DNA of 64,000 nt from Pseudomonas sp. PB101 (GCF_009764265.1 NZ_RWIR01000052.1:186001-250000); one strand, 5' to 3'; shown: positions 18,766 through 26,878, counted from the first letter of the stretch. Notes: generated by a model from the sequence alone, not told the origin. Made by a program: numbers and translations.

Positions 18766-19356
18766 TTACGGAAAAGCACTAAGGTATTTGCGAATATTAT
18801 CTCGATTTTTGTCGCTGTATCGATAAGCGTTTCCACGGGTGCTGGAGAATTCGTCCGTTAGCATGATCGTGTCGTGCCACCAGCCGTCGTAGACTACTTC
18901 GCTGTCTTCATGTGTTGCGCCAAACATGTGGCCTATTTCATGTGCCGGGATTTGGTAGGTAGTAATCGCCGCAATTGCGCAATGACCTTTGATAAGGCCG
19001 AATCCACCTATCCCTCCCAGGAGACCTCCTGCCTTTGTGTGAATATTGTCTCGGGTCAACAAGAGGATTTTTGTCAAATTTACTTCATGCTCATCGCTTT
19101 TTAATACTCTTTTATACCAGTCGCCAATCAGGGTTACCCAGCCTCGCAGTGCAGCTGAACCATCTTCGTTTTTATAGTTATATCCCGACAAATCCGGAAC
19201 CTCATGATGATCGTACATAAAAAACCTGACGTCGCGTTCCGAGATGGATTCAAGTTCTGTTTTCAACCAGGAAAAGTAATCGGTGTATAAAACATTTTTT
19301 TCATAACCCTGAAGATCCTGGTGGAGGACTATTATTATGGAAATGGGTTTTTTCAT
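18766..19356 (-). CDS. Small metzincin-like zinc metalloprotease (AT-rich, probably acquired)
   Basis: This 196-aa protein carries the complete metzincin zinc motif HExxHxxGxxH as HEIGHMFGATHE (H139, E140, H143, G146, H149), and a possible Met-turn at M165 (TIMLTD) 16 residues later. It is far shorter than typical M12 or M10 enzymes, and its N-terminus (MKKPISIIIVLHQD) is hydrophobic but short, with no convincing signal peptide, so its location is unclear. AGGGAG precedes the ATG. Base composition and codon use are clearly more AT-rich than all neighbours. It occupies the site between the aspA-linked regulator and purE, where P. aeruginosa has a different gene (adhA, from memory). The substrate is unknown. 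Confidence 0.7.
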   Translation of the reverse strand: MKKPISIIIVLHQDLQGYEKNVLYTDYFSWLKTELESISERDVRFFMYDHHEVPDLSGYNYKNEDGSAALRGWVTLIGDWYKRVLKSDEHEVNLTKILLLTRDNIHTKAGGLLGGIGGFGLIKGHCAIAAITTYQIPAHEIGHMFGATHEDSEVVYDGWWHDTIMLTDEFSSTRGNAYRYSDKNRDNIRKYLSAFP

Positions 19357-19641
19357 TTTTTAACTCCCTGTTCGATTATAGCTTCTTTGCAATTTTATAT
19401 TTGACTTTGCCTGGTGGAGTTCGCAATTTTTTAAGTTGGTTTAATTGTTTCTGGCGAGAGTTTTTTATGAACTAATTATCACGAGATCCGCCTATTGAAT
19501 TGCGAGTTGTATTGAGCTGTTAGTTTGAGAAATACACGACATTCAGGCAATCAGTTGGCTGACCTGATAGTCAGGAAATACGTGTTTTTCGAGCGCATGA
19601 CAGATGGTCGCCACAGGGGCTGTTTATCCGCTTCTTTGAGG
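19357..19641. other. AT-rich intergenic patch upstream of the metzincin gene
   Basis: No coding frame, repeat or mobile-element end was recognised. The sequence stays AT-rich as in the metzincin gene until about 19600, then returns to normal composition at the purE promoter region, so the patch 18724-19600 looks like one insertion. It should hold the leftward promoter of the metzincin gene. Confidence 0.5.
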
Positions 19642-19647
19642 TATACT
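19642..19647 (+). promoter_or_regulatory. Candidate -10 (TATACT) of the purEK promoter
   Basis: TATACT lies 115 bases before the purE start and just upstream of the GC-rich leader hairpins. No good -35 hexamer was seen at the usual spacing. Confidence 0.4.
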
Positions 19648-19660
19648 GCGCGGCCTTCGG

Positions 19661-19727
19661 CCGGTTACGACCGGCCATAATTCGTACAAACAAGCCACGC
19701 ATCCTGCGTGGCTTGTTGTTTTTTGAT
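19661..19727 (+). promoter_or_regulatory. purE leader with two hairpins, the second a terminator (possible attenuator)
   Basis: A stem GGCCGGT-TACG-ACCGGCC (within 19661-19678) is followed by a perfect 12-bp stem ACAAGCCACGCA-TCC-TGCGTGGCTTGT (19686-19712) and then TGTTTTTT. This has the layout of an intrinsic terminator between a probable promoter and purE, so it is either the end of a short RNA or an attenuator of purEK. Confidence 0.6.
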
Positions 19728-19762
19728 GCGCCCGCGGGCGCCCAGAGAGAAGAGGCACGACG

Positions 19763-20254
19763 ATGAGTGCACTGGTTGGCGTGATCATGGGCTCCAAGTC
19801 CGATTGGTCCACCCTTAGCCACACCGCCGATATGCTGGAAAAGCTCGGCATCCCCTACGAGGTGAAAGTGGTTTCTGCCCACCGCACCCCGGACCTGCTG
19901 TTCCAGTACGCTGAAGAAGCGGAAGGGCGTGGCATCGAGGTGATCATCGCCGGTGCCGGTGGCGCGGCTCACCTGCCAGGCATGTGTGCGGCCAAGACCC
20001 ACCTGCCGGTGCTGGGCGTGCCCGTGCAGTCGGCAATGCTTTCGGGTGTCGACTCGCTACTCTCTATTGTGCAGATGCCTGCGGGCATTCCGGTCGCCAC
20101 CCTGGCCATCGGCAAGGCCGGTGCGATCAACGCAGCGTTGCTGTCGGCGAGTATCCTTGGTGCCAAGCATCCGCAGTTCCACGCGGTGTTGAAAACCTTC
20201 CGTGCTGAGCAGACAGACAGCGTCCTGGAAAATCCAGACCCACGCATCGCCTGA
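19763..20254 (+). CDS. purE: N5-carboxyaminoimidazole ribonucleotide mutase
   Basis: This 163-aa class I PurE converts N5-CAIR to CAIR in purine synthesis. Substrate-binding motifs are visible: GSKSDW near the N-terminus, SAHRTPD (~residues 37-43) and GAGGAAHLPGM (~66-76). AGAAGAGGCACGACG precedes the ATG. It is the first gene of the purE-purK pair, 11 bases before purK, behind a leader with a terminator-like hairpin. Its order next to the aspA region matches P. aeruginosa. Confidence 0.96.
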   Translation: MSALVGVIMGSKSDWSTLSHTADMLEKLGIPYEVKVVSAHRTPDLLFQYAEEAEGRGIEVIIAGAGGAAHLPGMCAAKTHLPVLGVPVQSAMLSGVDSLLSIVQMPAGIPVATLAIGKAGAINAALLSASILGAKHPQFHAVLKTFRAEQTDSVLENPDPRIA

Positions 20255-20265
20255 GGTTGTTGACG

Positions 20266-21348
20266 ATGAAGATCGGTGTAATCGGTGGCGGCCAGTTGGG
20301 TCGCATGTTGGCGTTGGCGGGCACTCCGCTGGGCATGAACTTCGCTTTCCTGGACCCGGCGCCTGACGCTTGCGCAGCCGCGTTGGGCGAGCACCTGCGA
20401 GCCGATTACGGCGATCAGGATCACCTGCGCCAGCTGGCCGATGAGGTCGACCTGGTGACCTTCGAGTTCGAAAGCGTGCCGGCGGAAACAGTCGCGTTCC
20501 TCTCGCAATTCGTCCCGGTCTACCCGAGCGCCGAAGCCCTGCGCATCGCCCGCGATCGCTGGTTCGAGAAGAGCATGTTCAAGGACCTGGGGATTCCTAC
20601 CCCGGCGTTCGCGGATATCCAGTCCCAGGCCGACCTGGACGCCGCCGTGGCTTCCATCGGTCTGCCGGCCGTGCTGAAGACCCGTACTTTGGGTTACGAC
20701 GGCAAGGGCCAGAAAGTCCTGCGTACCCCTGAAGATGTGGTCGGCACCTTCGCCGAGCTGGGCAGCGTGGCCTGCCTGCTGGAAGGCTTCGTGCCGTTCA
20801 CCGGTGAAGTCTCGCTGATCGCCGTGCGTGCGCGCGACGGTGAAACCCGCTTCTACCCGCTGGTGCACAACACCCACGACAGCGGCATCCTCAAGCTGTC
20901 CATCGCCAGCACCGATCACCCGCTGCAAGCCCTGGCCGAAGATTACTCCAGCCGTGTGCTCAAGCAGCTGGATTACGTTGGCGTGATGGCGTTCGAGTTC
21001 TTCGAAGTCGACGGCGGCCTCAAGGCCAACGAAATTGCGCCGCGCGTGCACAACTCGGGGCACTGGACCACCGAAGGCGCCGAGTGCAGCCAGTTCGAAA
21101 ACCACTTGCGGGCCGTTGCCGGTCTGCCATTGGGTTCGACGGCCAAGGTTGGTGAAAGCGCGATGCTCAACTTCATCGGCAAAGTGCCAGAGACCGAGAA
21201 GGTCCTGAACATCGCCGATTGCCATCTGCATCACTATGGCAAGGCGTTCAAGATCGGCCGCAAGGTGGGTCATGCCAACCTTCGCTGTGCAGACCGCGAG
21301 ACGCTGGCGGCCCAGATTCTCAAGGTTGAAGCACTGATCGCCGAATAG
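20266..21348 (+). CDS. purK: N5-carboxyaminoimidazole ribonucleotide synthetase
   Basis: This 360-aa ATP-grasp enzyme makes N5-CAIR from AIR, bicarbonate and ATP, the substrate of PurE. It has the N-terminal dinucleotide-like loop IGGGQLGRML, the ATP-grasp segments LKTRTLGYDGKGQ (~140) and NEIAPRVHNSGHWT (~250), both typical of PurK. The frame opens at a TTG at 20257, but the ATG at 20266 (MKIGVIGGGQ) fits the family, with TGAGGT upstream overlapping the purE stop. Confidence 0.96.
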   Translation: MKIGVIGGGQLGRMLALAGTPLGMNFAFLDPAPDACAAALGEHLRADYGDQDHLRQLADEVDLVTFEFESVPAETVAFLSQFVPVYPSAEALRIARDRWFEKSMFKDLGIPTPAFADIQSQADLDAAVASIGLPAVLKTRTLGYDGKGQKVLRTPEDVVGTFAELGSVACLLEGFVPFTGEVSLIAVRARDGETRFYPLVHNTHDSGILKLSIASTDHPLQALAEDYSSRVLKQLDYVGVMAFEFFEVDGGLKANEIAPRVHNSGHWTTEGAECSQFENHLRAVAGLPLGSTAKVGESAMLNFIGKVPETEKVLNIADCHLHHYGKAFKIGRKVGHANLRCADRETLAAQILKVEALIAE

Positions 21349-21360
21349 TTTTTATCTGGC

Positions 21361-21388
21361 AACGGCGGAACCTTCAGGTTCCTCCGTT
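21361..21388 (+). terminator. Possible terminator of purEK
   Basis: AACGGCGGAACC-TTCA-GGTTCCTCCGTT (one mismatch) lies 12 bases after purK. The following CTCTC is poor in T, so termination is uncertain. Confidence 0.45.
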
Positions 21389-21455
21389 CTCTCATGGCAG
21401 GTTACGAAAGTCTGACTAGGCTTTCGAATAGCGACTTCATTGAGAGGGGAATGCC

Positions 21456-21701
21456 ATGGGAATTATCGGAACCATCTTTATCGGCCTGATCGTCGGTTTG
21501 CTGGCACGGTTCCTGAAACCGGGCGATGACAGCATGGGCTGGATCATGACGATCCTGCTCGGTATCGGCGGTTCGCTGGCGGCCACCTATGGCGGTCAAG
21601 CCCTGGGTATCTATCAGGCTGGCCAAGGTGCAGGCTTCATCGGGGCGCTGGTGGGCGCCGTTGTGTTGCTGGTGATCTACGGACTGATCAGGAAGAACTG
21701 A
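21456..21701 (+). CDS. GlsB/YeaQ/YmgE-family small stress membrane protein
   Basis: This 81-aa protein has glycine-rich hydrophobic helices typical of the transglycosylase-associated/YeaQ family (GIIGTIFIGLIVGLLARFLKPG at the start, then GWIMTILLGIGGSLAATYGG and FIGALVGAVVLLVIYGLI). Members are inner-membrane proteins induced in stress or stationary phase, of unknown mechanism. GAGAGGGGA precedes the ATG. It is flanked by hairpins on both sides and is probably transcribed alone. Confidence 0.85.
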   Translation: MGIIGTIFIGLIVGLLARFLKPGDDSMGWIMTILLGIGGSLAATYGGQALGIYQAGQGAGFIGALVGAVVLLVIYGLIRKN

Positions 21702-21713
21702 TCCCGGCGATAA

Positions 21714-21744
21714 AGCCCTCTCCGCCAAACCGGTCGAGAGGGCT
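21714..21744. terminator. Hairpin after the YeaQ-like gene
   Basis: Arms AGCCCTCTC / GAGAGGGCT with a 13-nt loop follow the stop by 12 bases. No T-run is present on the plus strand, so it is a weak terminator candidate. Confidence 0.35.
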
Positions 21745-21788
21745 AGAATGCTCGGCGTTTCCTGTTCTTACCTTTACCGAGCACCTTC

Positions 21789-22325
21789 ATGCGCCGTCTT
21801 TTGCTGACTCTCGTTTTACTGGGTTCGGGCTTTGCCCATGCCGGCGAACTGCCGGAAACCGACTGGCTCGAATTGATGCCCAAGTCGGACCAGAAGGCCC
21901 TCGAGGCCATGCCCGAAATCGACCACGACTCCCCTGAAGCCAATGGCACTTTCACCGACAAGGGTGGAATGAAGCAGGCCAAGGGCTTGCCGGCGGTGAT
22001 GTACTCGACCAAGACCGTGGCGTCGATGAACGACAAGGACATCCGCATTGGCGGCTACCCGGTGCCGCTGGAGTCCGACGCGAAGGGCCGCAGCACGTTG
22101 TTCTTCCTGGTGCCGTACCCGGGCGCCTGCATCCACGTGCCGCCGCCACCGCCCAACCAATTGGTGTTGGTGCGCTATCCACAAGGCCTGAAGCTGAATG
22201 ATATCTACACGCCGCTGTGGGTCACCGGCACGCTGAAGGTTGAAAAGGTCAGCAATGACCTGGCCGATGCGGCGTATGCGCTGGATGCGCAGAAGGTGCG
22301 GGTGGTGAAAGAATCGGATTTGTAA
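21789..22325 (+). CDS. DUF3299 domain-containing exported protein
   Basis: This 178-aa protein has a signal peptide (MRRLLLTLVLLGSGFAHAGE) and the DUF3299 pattern: DWLELMPKSD near the mature N-terminus, a GGYPVPLE segment, then FFLVPYPGACIHVPPPPPNQ and PLWVTGTLKVE. It is periplasmic by inference. Family members often lie near lipoprotein or ABC export genes, but here the neighbours are unrelated. The biochemical role is unknown. Confidence 0.82.
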   Translation: MRRLLLTLVLLGSGFAHAGELPETDWLELMPKSDQKALEAMPEIDHDSPEANGTFTDKGGMKQAKGLPAVMYSTKTVASMNDKDIRIGGYPVPLESDAKGRSTLFFLVPYPGACIHVPPPPPNQLVLVRYPQGLKLNDIYTPLWVTGTLKVEKVSNDLADAAYALDAQKVRVVKESDL

Positions 22326-22355
22326 CGCGCCGCCAGAAGGCCTGGCACAAAAACC

Positions 22356-22445
22356 TGTGGGAGCGAGCTTGCTCGCGATGAGGCGATAACATTCAACATT
22401 TATGTTGCCTGTTACACCGCCATCGCGAGCAAGCTCGCTCCCACA
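22356..22445. repeat. REP pair (BIME), GCGAGCTTGCTCGCG variant
   Basis: TGTGGGAGCGAGCTTGCTCG and its inverted copy flank ~45 bases, between the converging stops of the DUF3299 gene and the mutarotase gene. Confidence 0.88.
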
Positions 22446-22463
22446 TTGGTTTTGTGGTGTTGC

Positions 22464-23363
22464 TTAGAGCGGTTTGCTACCGACGCTCACGCCCAGGGTG
22501 TGGCTCGCACCTGGTTTCAGGTTCACCACATCGCCCATCACGTTCGCCGTCTCGATGCACAGCATGCGCTGCCAGCCATCGTCCGCCATATCGCTGAACG
22601 CGGCGGCGCGGTCGATCCACGGGTTCCAGATCACCGCCGTACGCGAACCACTGCTGGTCAGTACGATGCGCCGTTCCCAGGCCGGATCGACGATGGTCAG
22701 CTGCGGCGGGGCATCGAGGTAGATGCGGTCGGTCTCGCCGGTAAAACGCAGGTCACCGGCCTGGGTGACGGTTTTCCAGTTGTCCAGGGTTTCGATGTAG
22801 TTGAGACCATCCACGCCTTCGACGTGCACTTCACGCACATCGCTGACGGCAAAATAACTGTGCAGCGCCTGGCTGATGCTGACGGTATCGGCGCCGCGGT
22901 TGTGGCTGCTCAGTTGAATGTGCAGTTGGTCGTCGAGGCGAATGCTCAGGGTCAGATCCACCTGGTGCGGCCAGCCGGGGAAGCCGCCTTCGGGGTAGGG
23001 CAGGAGGAATTCGACTTTCAGGCTTTCGCCTTCGGCTTCAATTCCCCCCAACTCCCAATCCATTGCCCGCACGAAGCCGTGAGCCGACGGTGCCTCCTTG
23101 CCGGCGCGCATCGCCTGAACGCTTTGCGGGTTGCGCTCGAACACGCCGAACCACGGCCAGCACACCGGCACGCCGGCACGGATGCTCTTGCCGGTCTTGA
23201 ACACGGCCTCATCGTTGAGCCAGATCAGCGGCGGCTGGCCAGCCAATTGATAGCTGAGGATGTGCGCGCCTTGCTGGGCCACCAGTAATTCGGCCTGACC
23301 GTGGCGGATACGCCAGCAGTTCAGTTCATCCAGTTTTACGGCTTCAACATTGGGCGTGCTCAT
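22464..23363 (-). CDS. D-hexose-6-phosphate mutarotase (YeaD-like)
   Basis: This 299-aa aldose-1-epimerase-fold protein interconverts the anomers of hexose 6-phosphates. Family residues appear in AHILSYQLAGQPPLIWLND, GKSIRAGVPVCWPWFG (~residues 65-80), SAHGFVRAMDWEL and the C-terminal WNPWIDRAAAFSDM. The open frame extends to a TTG at 23393, but the ATG at 23363 (MSTPNVEAV) has GAGAGC upstream and is preferred. The gene stands alone; a REP pair follows it. Confidence 0.88.
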   Translation of the reverse strand: MSTPNVEAVKLDELNCWRIRHGQAELLVAQQGAHILSYQLAGQPPLIWLNDEAVFKTGKSIRAGVPVCWPWFGVFERNPQSVQAMRAGKEAPSAHGFVRAMDWELGGIEAEGESLKVEFLLPYPEGGFPGWPHQVDLTLSIRLDDQLHIQLSSHNRGADTVSISQALHSYFAVSDVREVHVEGVDGLNYIETLDNWKTVTQAGDLRFTGETDRIYLDAPPQLTIVDPAWERRIVLTSSGSRTAVIWNPWIDRAAAFSDMADDGWQRMLCIETANVMGDVVNLKPGASHTLGVSVGSKPL

Positions 23364-23432
23364 GGGACAGCTCTCGATCAGTAACGTGGACAACTATCGA
23401 CCGCAAAACGGCTACCAGGTTTAAACACTCTT

Positions 23433-23837
23433 TCAGCGAGCCCGAGGCGGAACCGAACGAGTGCGGCCGCTGCCGTCGATGGCAACGAACACAAACACCG
23501 CTTCGGTTACTTTACGCCACTCGCTGGACAGTGGATCGTCGCTCCAGACCTCGACCATCATCTTGATCGAGCTGCGGCCGATTTCCAGGGCCTGGGTATA
23601 AAAGGAAAGCTGGGCGCCCACCGCCACCGGAACCAGAAACGCCATGCGGTCGATCGCAACGGTGGCAACGCGCCCGCCGGCGACCTTGCTGGCCATCGCG
23701 GTGCCTGCCAAATCCATCTGCGCCACCAGCCAGCCGCCGAAAATATCGCCAAAGCCGTTGGTTTCGCGAGGGAGCGCGGTGATTTGCAGGGCCAGGTCGC
23801 CTTGCGGGATCGGATCTTCTTGTTCGAGCTCTATCAT
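23433..23837 (-). CDS. Acyl-CoA thioesterase, YciA-type hotdog fold
   Basis: This 133-aa hotdog-fold protein has the YciA/BACH pattern TNGFGDIFGGWLVAQMDLAG, which carries the catalytic Asp in the long helix, then VATVAIDRMAFLVPVAVG. Such enzymes hydrolyse a range of acyl-CoAs in the cytoplasm. The frame opens at 23921, but the ATG at 23837 (MIELEQEDP) gives the usual family length and has AGAGG upstream. Charged and Arg-rich residues end the protein. Confidence 0.88.
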   Translation of the reverse strand: MIELEQEDPIPQGDLALQITALPRETNGFGDIFGGWLVAQMDLAGTAMASKVAGGRVATVAIDRMAFLVPVAVGAQLSFYTQALEIGRSSIKMMVEVWSDDPLSSEWRKVTEAVFVFVAIDGSGRTRSVPPRAR

Positions 23838-24200
23838 GCCGGGGGTGCCTCTGACCCGTGACTCTTCGTTGGTATTGCTGGTGGTAGCCGTCTTCGGGAA
23901 AAACGATTCAGCACCGAACATACTACGTTCGTCACGTTTTCCATCAGGCGCCTAAAGGGAAACTCTGCGAAATCGCCTATGAACCTGACAGGCGTTTTCG
24001 CACAGCAACCCCTGAAAACCGGAGCAAGACTGCGAGTATATCGGTCGGTAGACTCCGCGACGACCGTCCGGTTCTCATTTTGACCGTCAAAAACGCACCT
24101 CTATGTGCTTTTTCGAACAATTTGCTATCGTGCCGGACCTGCCCAAACCTCCGCCAGCGTTGTTGAGGTTGCAGATCCGACTATAAGAGAAGCCCTTGCC
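23838..24200. other. Divergent promoter region between the thioesterase and MFS genes
   Basis: No gene, REP or strong hairpin was recognised in these ~360 bases. It must hold the start signals for both divergent genes; no confident promoter hexamers were found. Confidence 0.4.
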
Positions 24201-25499
24201 ATGACCACAGCGCCCTCGAGCATCGCGCAGCCAGACCAACCCGCACGTCCGCTGACCCGCAACGACTACAAGACTCTATCGCTGTCTGCCCTGGGCGGCG
24301 CGCTGGAGTTCTACGACTTCATCATCTTCGTGTTCTTCGCCACGGTGGTGGGCAAGCTGTTCTTCCCGGCGGACATGCCCGAGTGGCTGCGCCTGATGCA
24401 GACCTTCGGCATCTTCGCCGCCGGCTACCTTGCACGGCCGCTGGGCGGCATCGTGATGGCGCACTTCGGCGACCTGCTGGGACGCAAGAAGATGTTCACC
24501 CTGAGCATCTTCATGATGGCGGTGCCGACCCTCATCATGGGCCTGCTGCCGACCTATGCGCAGATCGGCATGTGGGCGCCGATCCTGTTGCTGTTGATGC
24601 GGGTGATCCAGGGCGCCGCCATTGGTGGTGAAGTGCCGGGGGCGTGGGTCTTCGTTTCCGAGCACGTGCCGCAGCGCCATGTCGGCTACGCCTGTGGCAC
24701 ACTGACCAGCGGCCTGACGGCGGGCATCCTCCTAGGTTCGCTGGTCGCCACGGCGATCAACAGCGTCTATACCCCGGTGGAAGTGGCGGATTACGCCTGG
24801 CGGATCCCGTTCCTGCTCGGTGGCGTGTTCGGTCTGTTCTCGGTGTACCTGCGTCGCTGGCTGCACGAGACCCCGGTGTTCGCCGAGCTGCAACAGCGCA
24901 AGGCCCTAGCCGAAGAAGTGCCGCTGCGCGCGGTGCTGCGTGACCATCGTGGTGCCATCGCCATTTCGATGCTGCTGACCTGGCTGCTGTCGGCCGCCAT
25001 CGTGGTACTGATCCTGATGACCCCGACCGTGTTGCAGACGGTCTATCACTTCTCGCCAACCACGTCCCTGCAGGCGAACAGCCTGGCGATCGTGTTCCTG
25101 AGCTTTGGCTGCATCATCGCCGGCGCGCTGGCCGACCGCTTCGGTGCGGGGCGAGTCTTCGTCTTTGGTTGTACTGCGCTGCTGGCCAGCTCCTGGACCT
25201 TCTATCACAGCCTGGCCGACCATCCCGACTGGCTGTTTCCGATGTATGCCCTGACCGGTCTGCTGGTCGGCACCATCGGCGCGGTGCCGTATGTGATGGT
25301 CAAGGCGTTCCCGCCGGTGGTGCGCTTCAGCGGTTTGTCGTTCTCGTACAACGTCGCCTATGCGATTTTCGGTGGTCTGACGCCGATGATCGTCAGCCTG
25401 TTGCTCAAGGAGAGCGCGATGGGGCCGTCTTATTATGTGGCGGTGCTGTGCGGGGTCGGGATTCTGGTAGGTGCATATCTCTGGAAGAAGGGGCGCTAG
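24201..25499 (+). CDS. MFS transporter, metabolite:H+ symporter (MHS) type
   Basis: This 432-aa twelve-helix transporter shows the metabolite:H+ symporter pattern: GGALEFYDFIIFVFFATVVG in helix 1, RPLGGIVMAHFGDLLGRKKMF at the first cytoplasmic loop, and RVIQGAAIGGEVPGAWVFVSEH. MHS members carry organic acids, osmolytes or aromatic compounds; the substrate cannot be read from sequence. The ATG at 24201 is chosen for its AAGAGAAG context and for the family start; the upstream open frame is non-coding. The same type of gene precedes pstS in P. aeruginosa (PA5370, from memory). Confidence 0.88.
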   Translation: MTTAPSSIAQPDQPARPLTRNDYKTLSLSALGGALEFYDFIIFVFFATVVGKLFFPADMPEWLRLMQTFGIFAAGYLARPLGGIVMAHFGDLLGRKKMFTLSIFMMAVPTLIMGLLPTYAQIGMWAPILLLLMRVIQGAAIGGEVPGAWVFVSEHVPQRHVGYACGTLTSGLTAGILLGSLVATAINSVYTPVEVADYAWRIPFLLGGVFGLFSVYLRRWLHETPVFAELQQRKALAEEVPLRAVLRDHRGAIAISMLLTWLLSAAIVVLILMTPTVLQTVYHFSPTTSLQANSLAIVFLSFGCIIAGALADRFGAGRVFVFGCTALLASSWTFYHSLADHPDWLFPMYALTGLLVGTIGAVPYVMVKAFPPVVRFSGLSFSYNVAYAIFGGLTPMIVSLLLKESAMGPSYYVAVLCGVGILVGAYLWKKGR

Positions 25500-25504
25500 T
25501 TGGG

Positions 25505-25566
25505 CCTCATCGCCAGCAAGCCGGCTCCTACAGAAGTCCGTAGGAGCCGGCTTGCTGGCGATGAGG
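25505..25566. repeat. Perfect 27-bp REP palindrome before pstS
   Basis: Two REP copies face each other in the opposite order to the other pairs here, forming perfect 27-bp arms (25505-25531 and 25540-25566) around an 8-base loop. It begins five bases after the MFS stop and may end that transcript. Confidence 0.92.
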
Positions 25567-25602
25567 GCAGCGCGAATTATCCCGCAACAGCCAAATACTG
25601 GC

Positions 25603-25631
25603 CTTTCATCCAATTGTCATATTTCAGCCAT
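25603..25631 (+). promoter_or_regulatory. Pho boxes upstream of pstS (three half-sites)
   Basis: Three 7-mers like CTGTCAT occur with an 11-base period: CTTTCAT (25603), TTGTCAT (25614) and CAGCCAT (25625). This gives two overlapping PhoB sites about 70 bases before the pstS start. Confidence 0.75.
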
Positions 25632-25698
25632 AGAGTGTTCACACGGCCTGCTGATACTTGGCCCCGACTTAACACACCCTATCTGCTAGGAGTAAGGC

Positions 25699-26700
25699 AT
25701 GAAACTGAAGCGTTTGATGGCGGCAATGACTTTTGTCGCTGCTGGCGTTGCGACTGCCAACGCGGTTGCCGCTGTTGACCCTGCTATCCCGAGCTACACC
25801 AAGACCACTGGTGTGTCGGGCAACCTGTCCAGCGTTGGTTCCGACACCCTGGCCAACCTCATGACCCTCTGGGCCGAGAACTACAAGAAAGAATACCCGA
25901 ACGTAAACATCCAGATTCAGGCCGCTGGCTCCGCCACCGCGCCACCTGCGCTGACTGAAGGCACCTCCAACCTGGGCCCGATGAGCCGCAAGATGAAGGA
26001 CACCGAACTGGCTGCCTTCGAGCAGAAGTACGGCTACAAGCCAACCGCCATCCCGGTTGCCGTGGACGCCCTGGCTGTGTTCGTTCACAAGGACAACCCG
26101 ATCCAGCACCTGACCATGGAACAGGTCGACGCGATCTTCTCGTCCACTCGTCTGTGCGGCGCCAAAGCTGACGTGAAAACCTGGGGTGACCTGGGTGTGA
26201 CCGGCGACCTGGCCAACAAGCCGGTGCAACTGTTCGGTCGTAACTCGGTATCCGGCACCTACGGCTACTTCAAGGAAGAAGCCCTGTGCAAAGGCGACTA
26301 CAAGCCAAACGTGAACGAACAACCGGGTTCGGCTTCGGTCGTGCAGTCGATCAGCTCCTCGCTGAACGGCATCGGTTACTCGGGCATCGGCTACAAGACC
26401 GCTAGCGTGAAGACCGTGGCCCTGGCCAAGAAAGGCAGCCAGGACTTCATCGAAGACACCGAAGAAAACGCCCTGAACGGCAAGTATCCGCTGTCGCGCT
26501 TCCTCTACGTTTACGTGAACAAAGCCCCGAACAAGCCTCTGGCCCCGCTGGAAGCCGAGTTCGTGAAACTGGTTCTGTCGAAACAGGGTCAGGAAGTTGT
26601 AGTGAAAGACGGTTACATCCCACTGCCGGCCAAAGTAGCTGCAAAAGCACTGGCTGACCTGGGTCTGGCGGAAGGCGGCGCTGAAGTCGCAAAAAAGTAA
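25699..26700 (+). CDS. pstS: Phosphate ABC transporter, periplasmic phosphate-binding protein
   Basis: This 333-aa protein has a signal peptide (MKLKRLMAAMTFVAAGVATANAVA) and a PstS fold: VGSDTLANLMTLWAENYKKEYP, AAGSATAPPALTEGTSNLGPMSR (phosphate-binding serines and glycines) and GRNSVSGTYGYFKE. It captures phosphate in the periplasm for PstCAB. CTAGGAGTAAGGC precedes the ATG, and Pho boxes lie upstream. A GC-rich hairpin and a REP pair follow before pstC, which has its own Pho box. Confidence 0.96.
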   Translation: MKLKRLMAAMTFVAAGVATANAVAAVDPAIPSYTKTTGVSGNLSSVGSDTLANLMTLWAENYKKEYPNVNIQIQAAGSATAPPALTEGTSNLGPMSRKMKDTELAAFEQKYGYKPTAIPVAVDALAVFVHKDNPIQHLTMEQVDAIFSSTRLCGAKADVKTWGDLGVTGDLANKPVQLFGRNSVSGTYGYFKEEALCKGDYKPNVNEQPGSASVVQSISSSLNGIGYSGIGYKTASVKTVALAKKGSQDFIEDTEENALNGKYPLSRFLYVYVNKAPNKPLAPLEAEFVKLVLSKQGQEVVVKDGYIPLPAKVAAKALADLGLAEGGAEVAKK

Positions 26701-26705
26701 CACCC

Positions 26706-26731
26706 TAGGCCCGGGGCTCACCCCGGACCTG
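26706..26731 (+). terminator. GC-rich hairpin after pstS
   Basis: AGGCCCGGGG-CTCA-CCCCGGACCT-type arms (one mismatch) follow the pstS stop by five bases, without a T-run. With the REP pair beyond, it can stabilise pstS mRNA or reduce read-through to pstC. Confidence 0.45.
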
Positions 26732-26818
26732 TGTAGGAGCCGGCTTGCTGGCGATGGTCATCCATCCGCAGAAAATGTGTCGGATGTACCATTTTTCGCC
26801 AGCAAGCCGGCTCCTACA
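26732..26818. repeat. REP pair (BIME) between pstS and pstC
   Basis: TGTAGGAGCCGGCTTGCTGG and an inverted copy flank ~45 bases, inside the pst cluster. Confidence 0.9.
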
Positions 26819-26878
26819 ACCCCAAATTCTCTATCCACTGCCAGCGACCGCTGGCGGCGGATTTGTTGCGTCACTGCA

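Noticed and set aside
25505..25566. Palindrome considered as a CRISPR or attachment site
   Set aside because: Its arms are standard REP sequences found at many other sites in the window; there are no regular spacers, integrase or tRNA.
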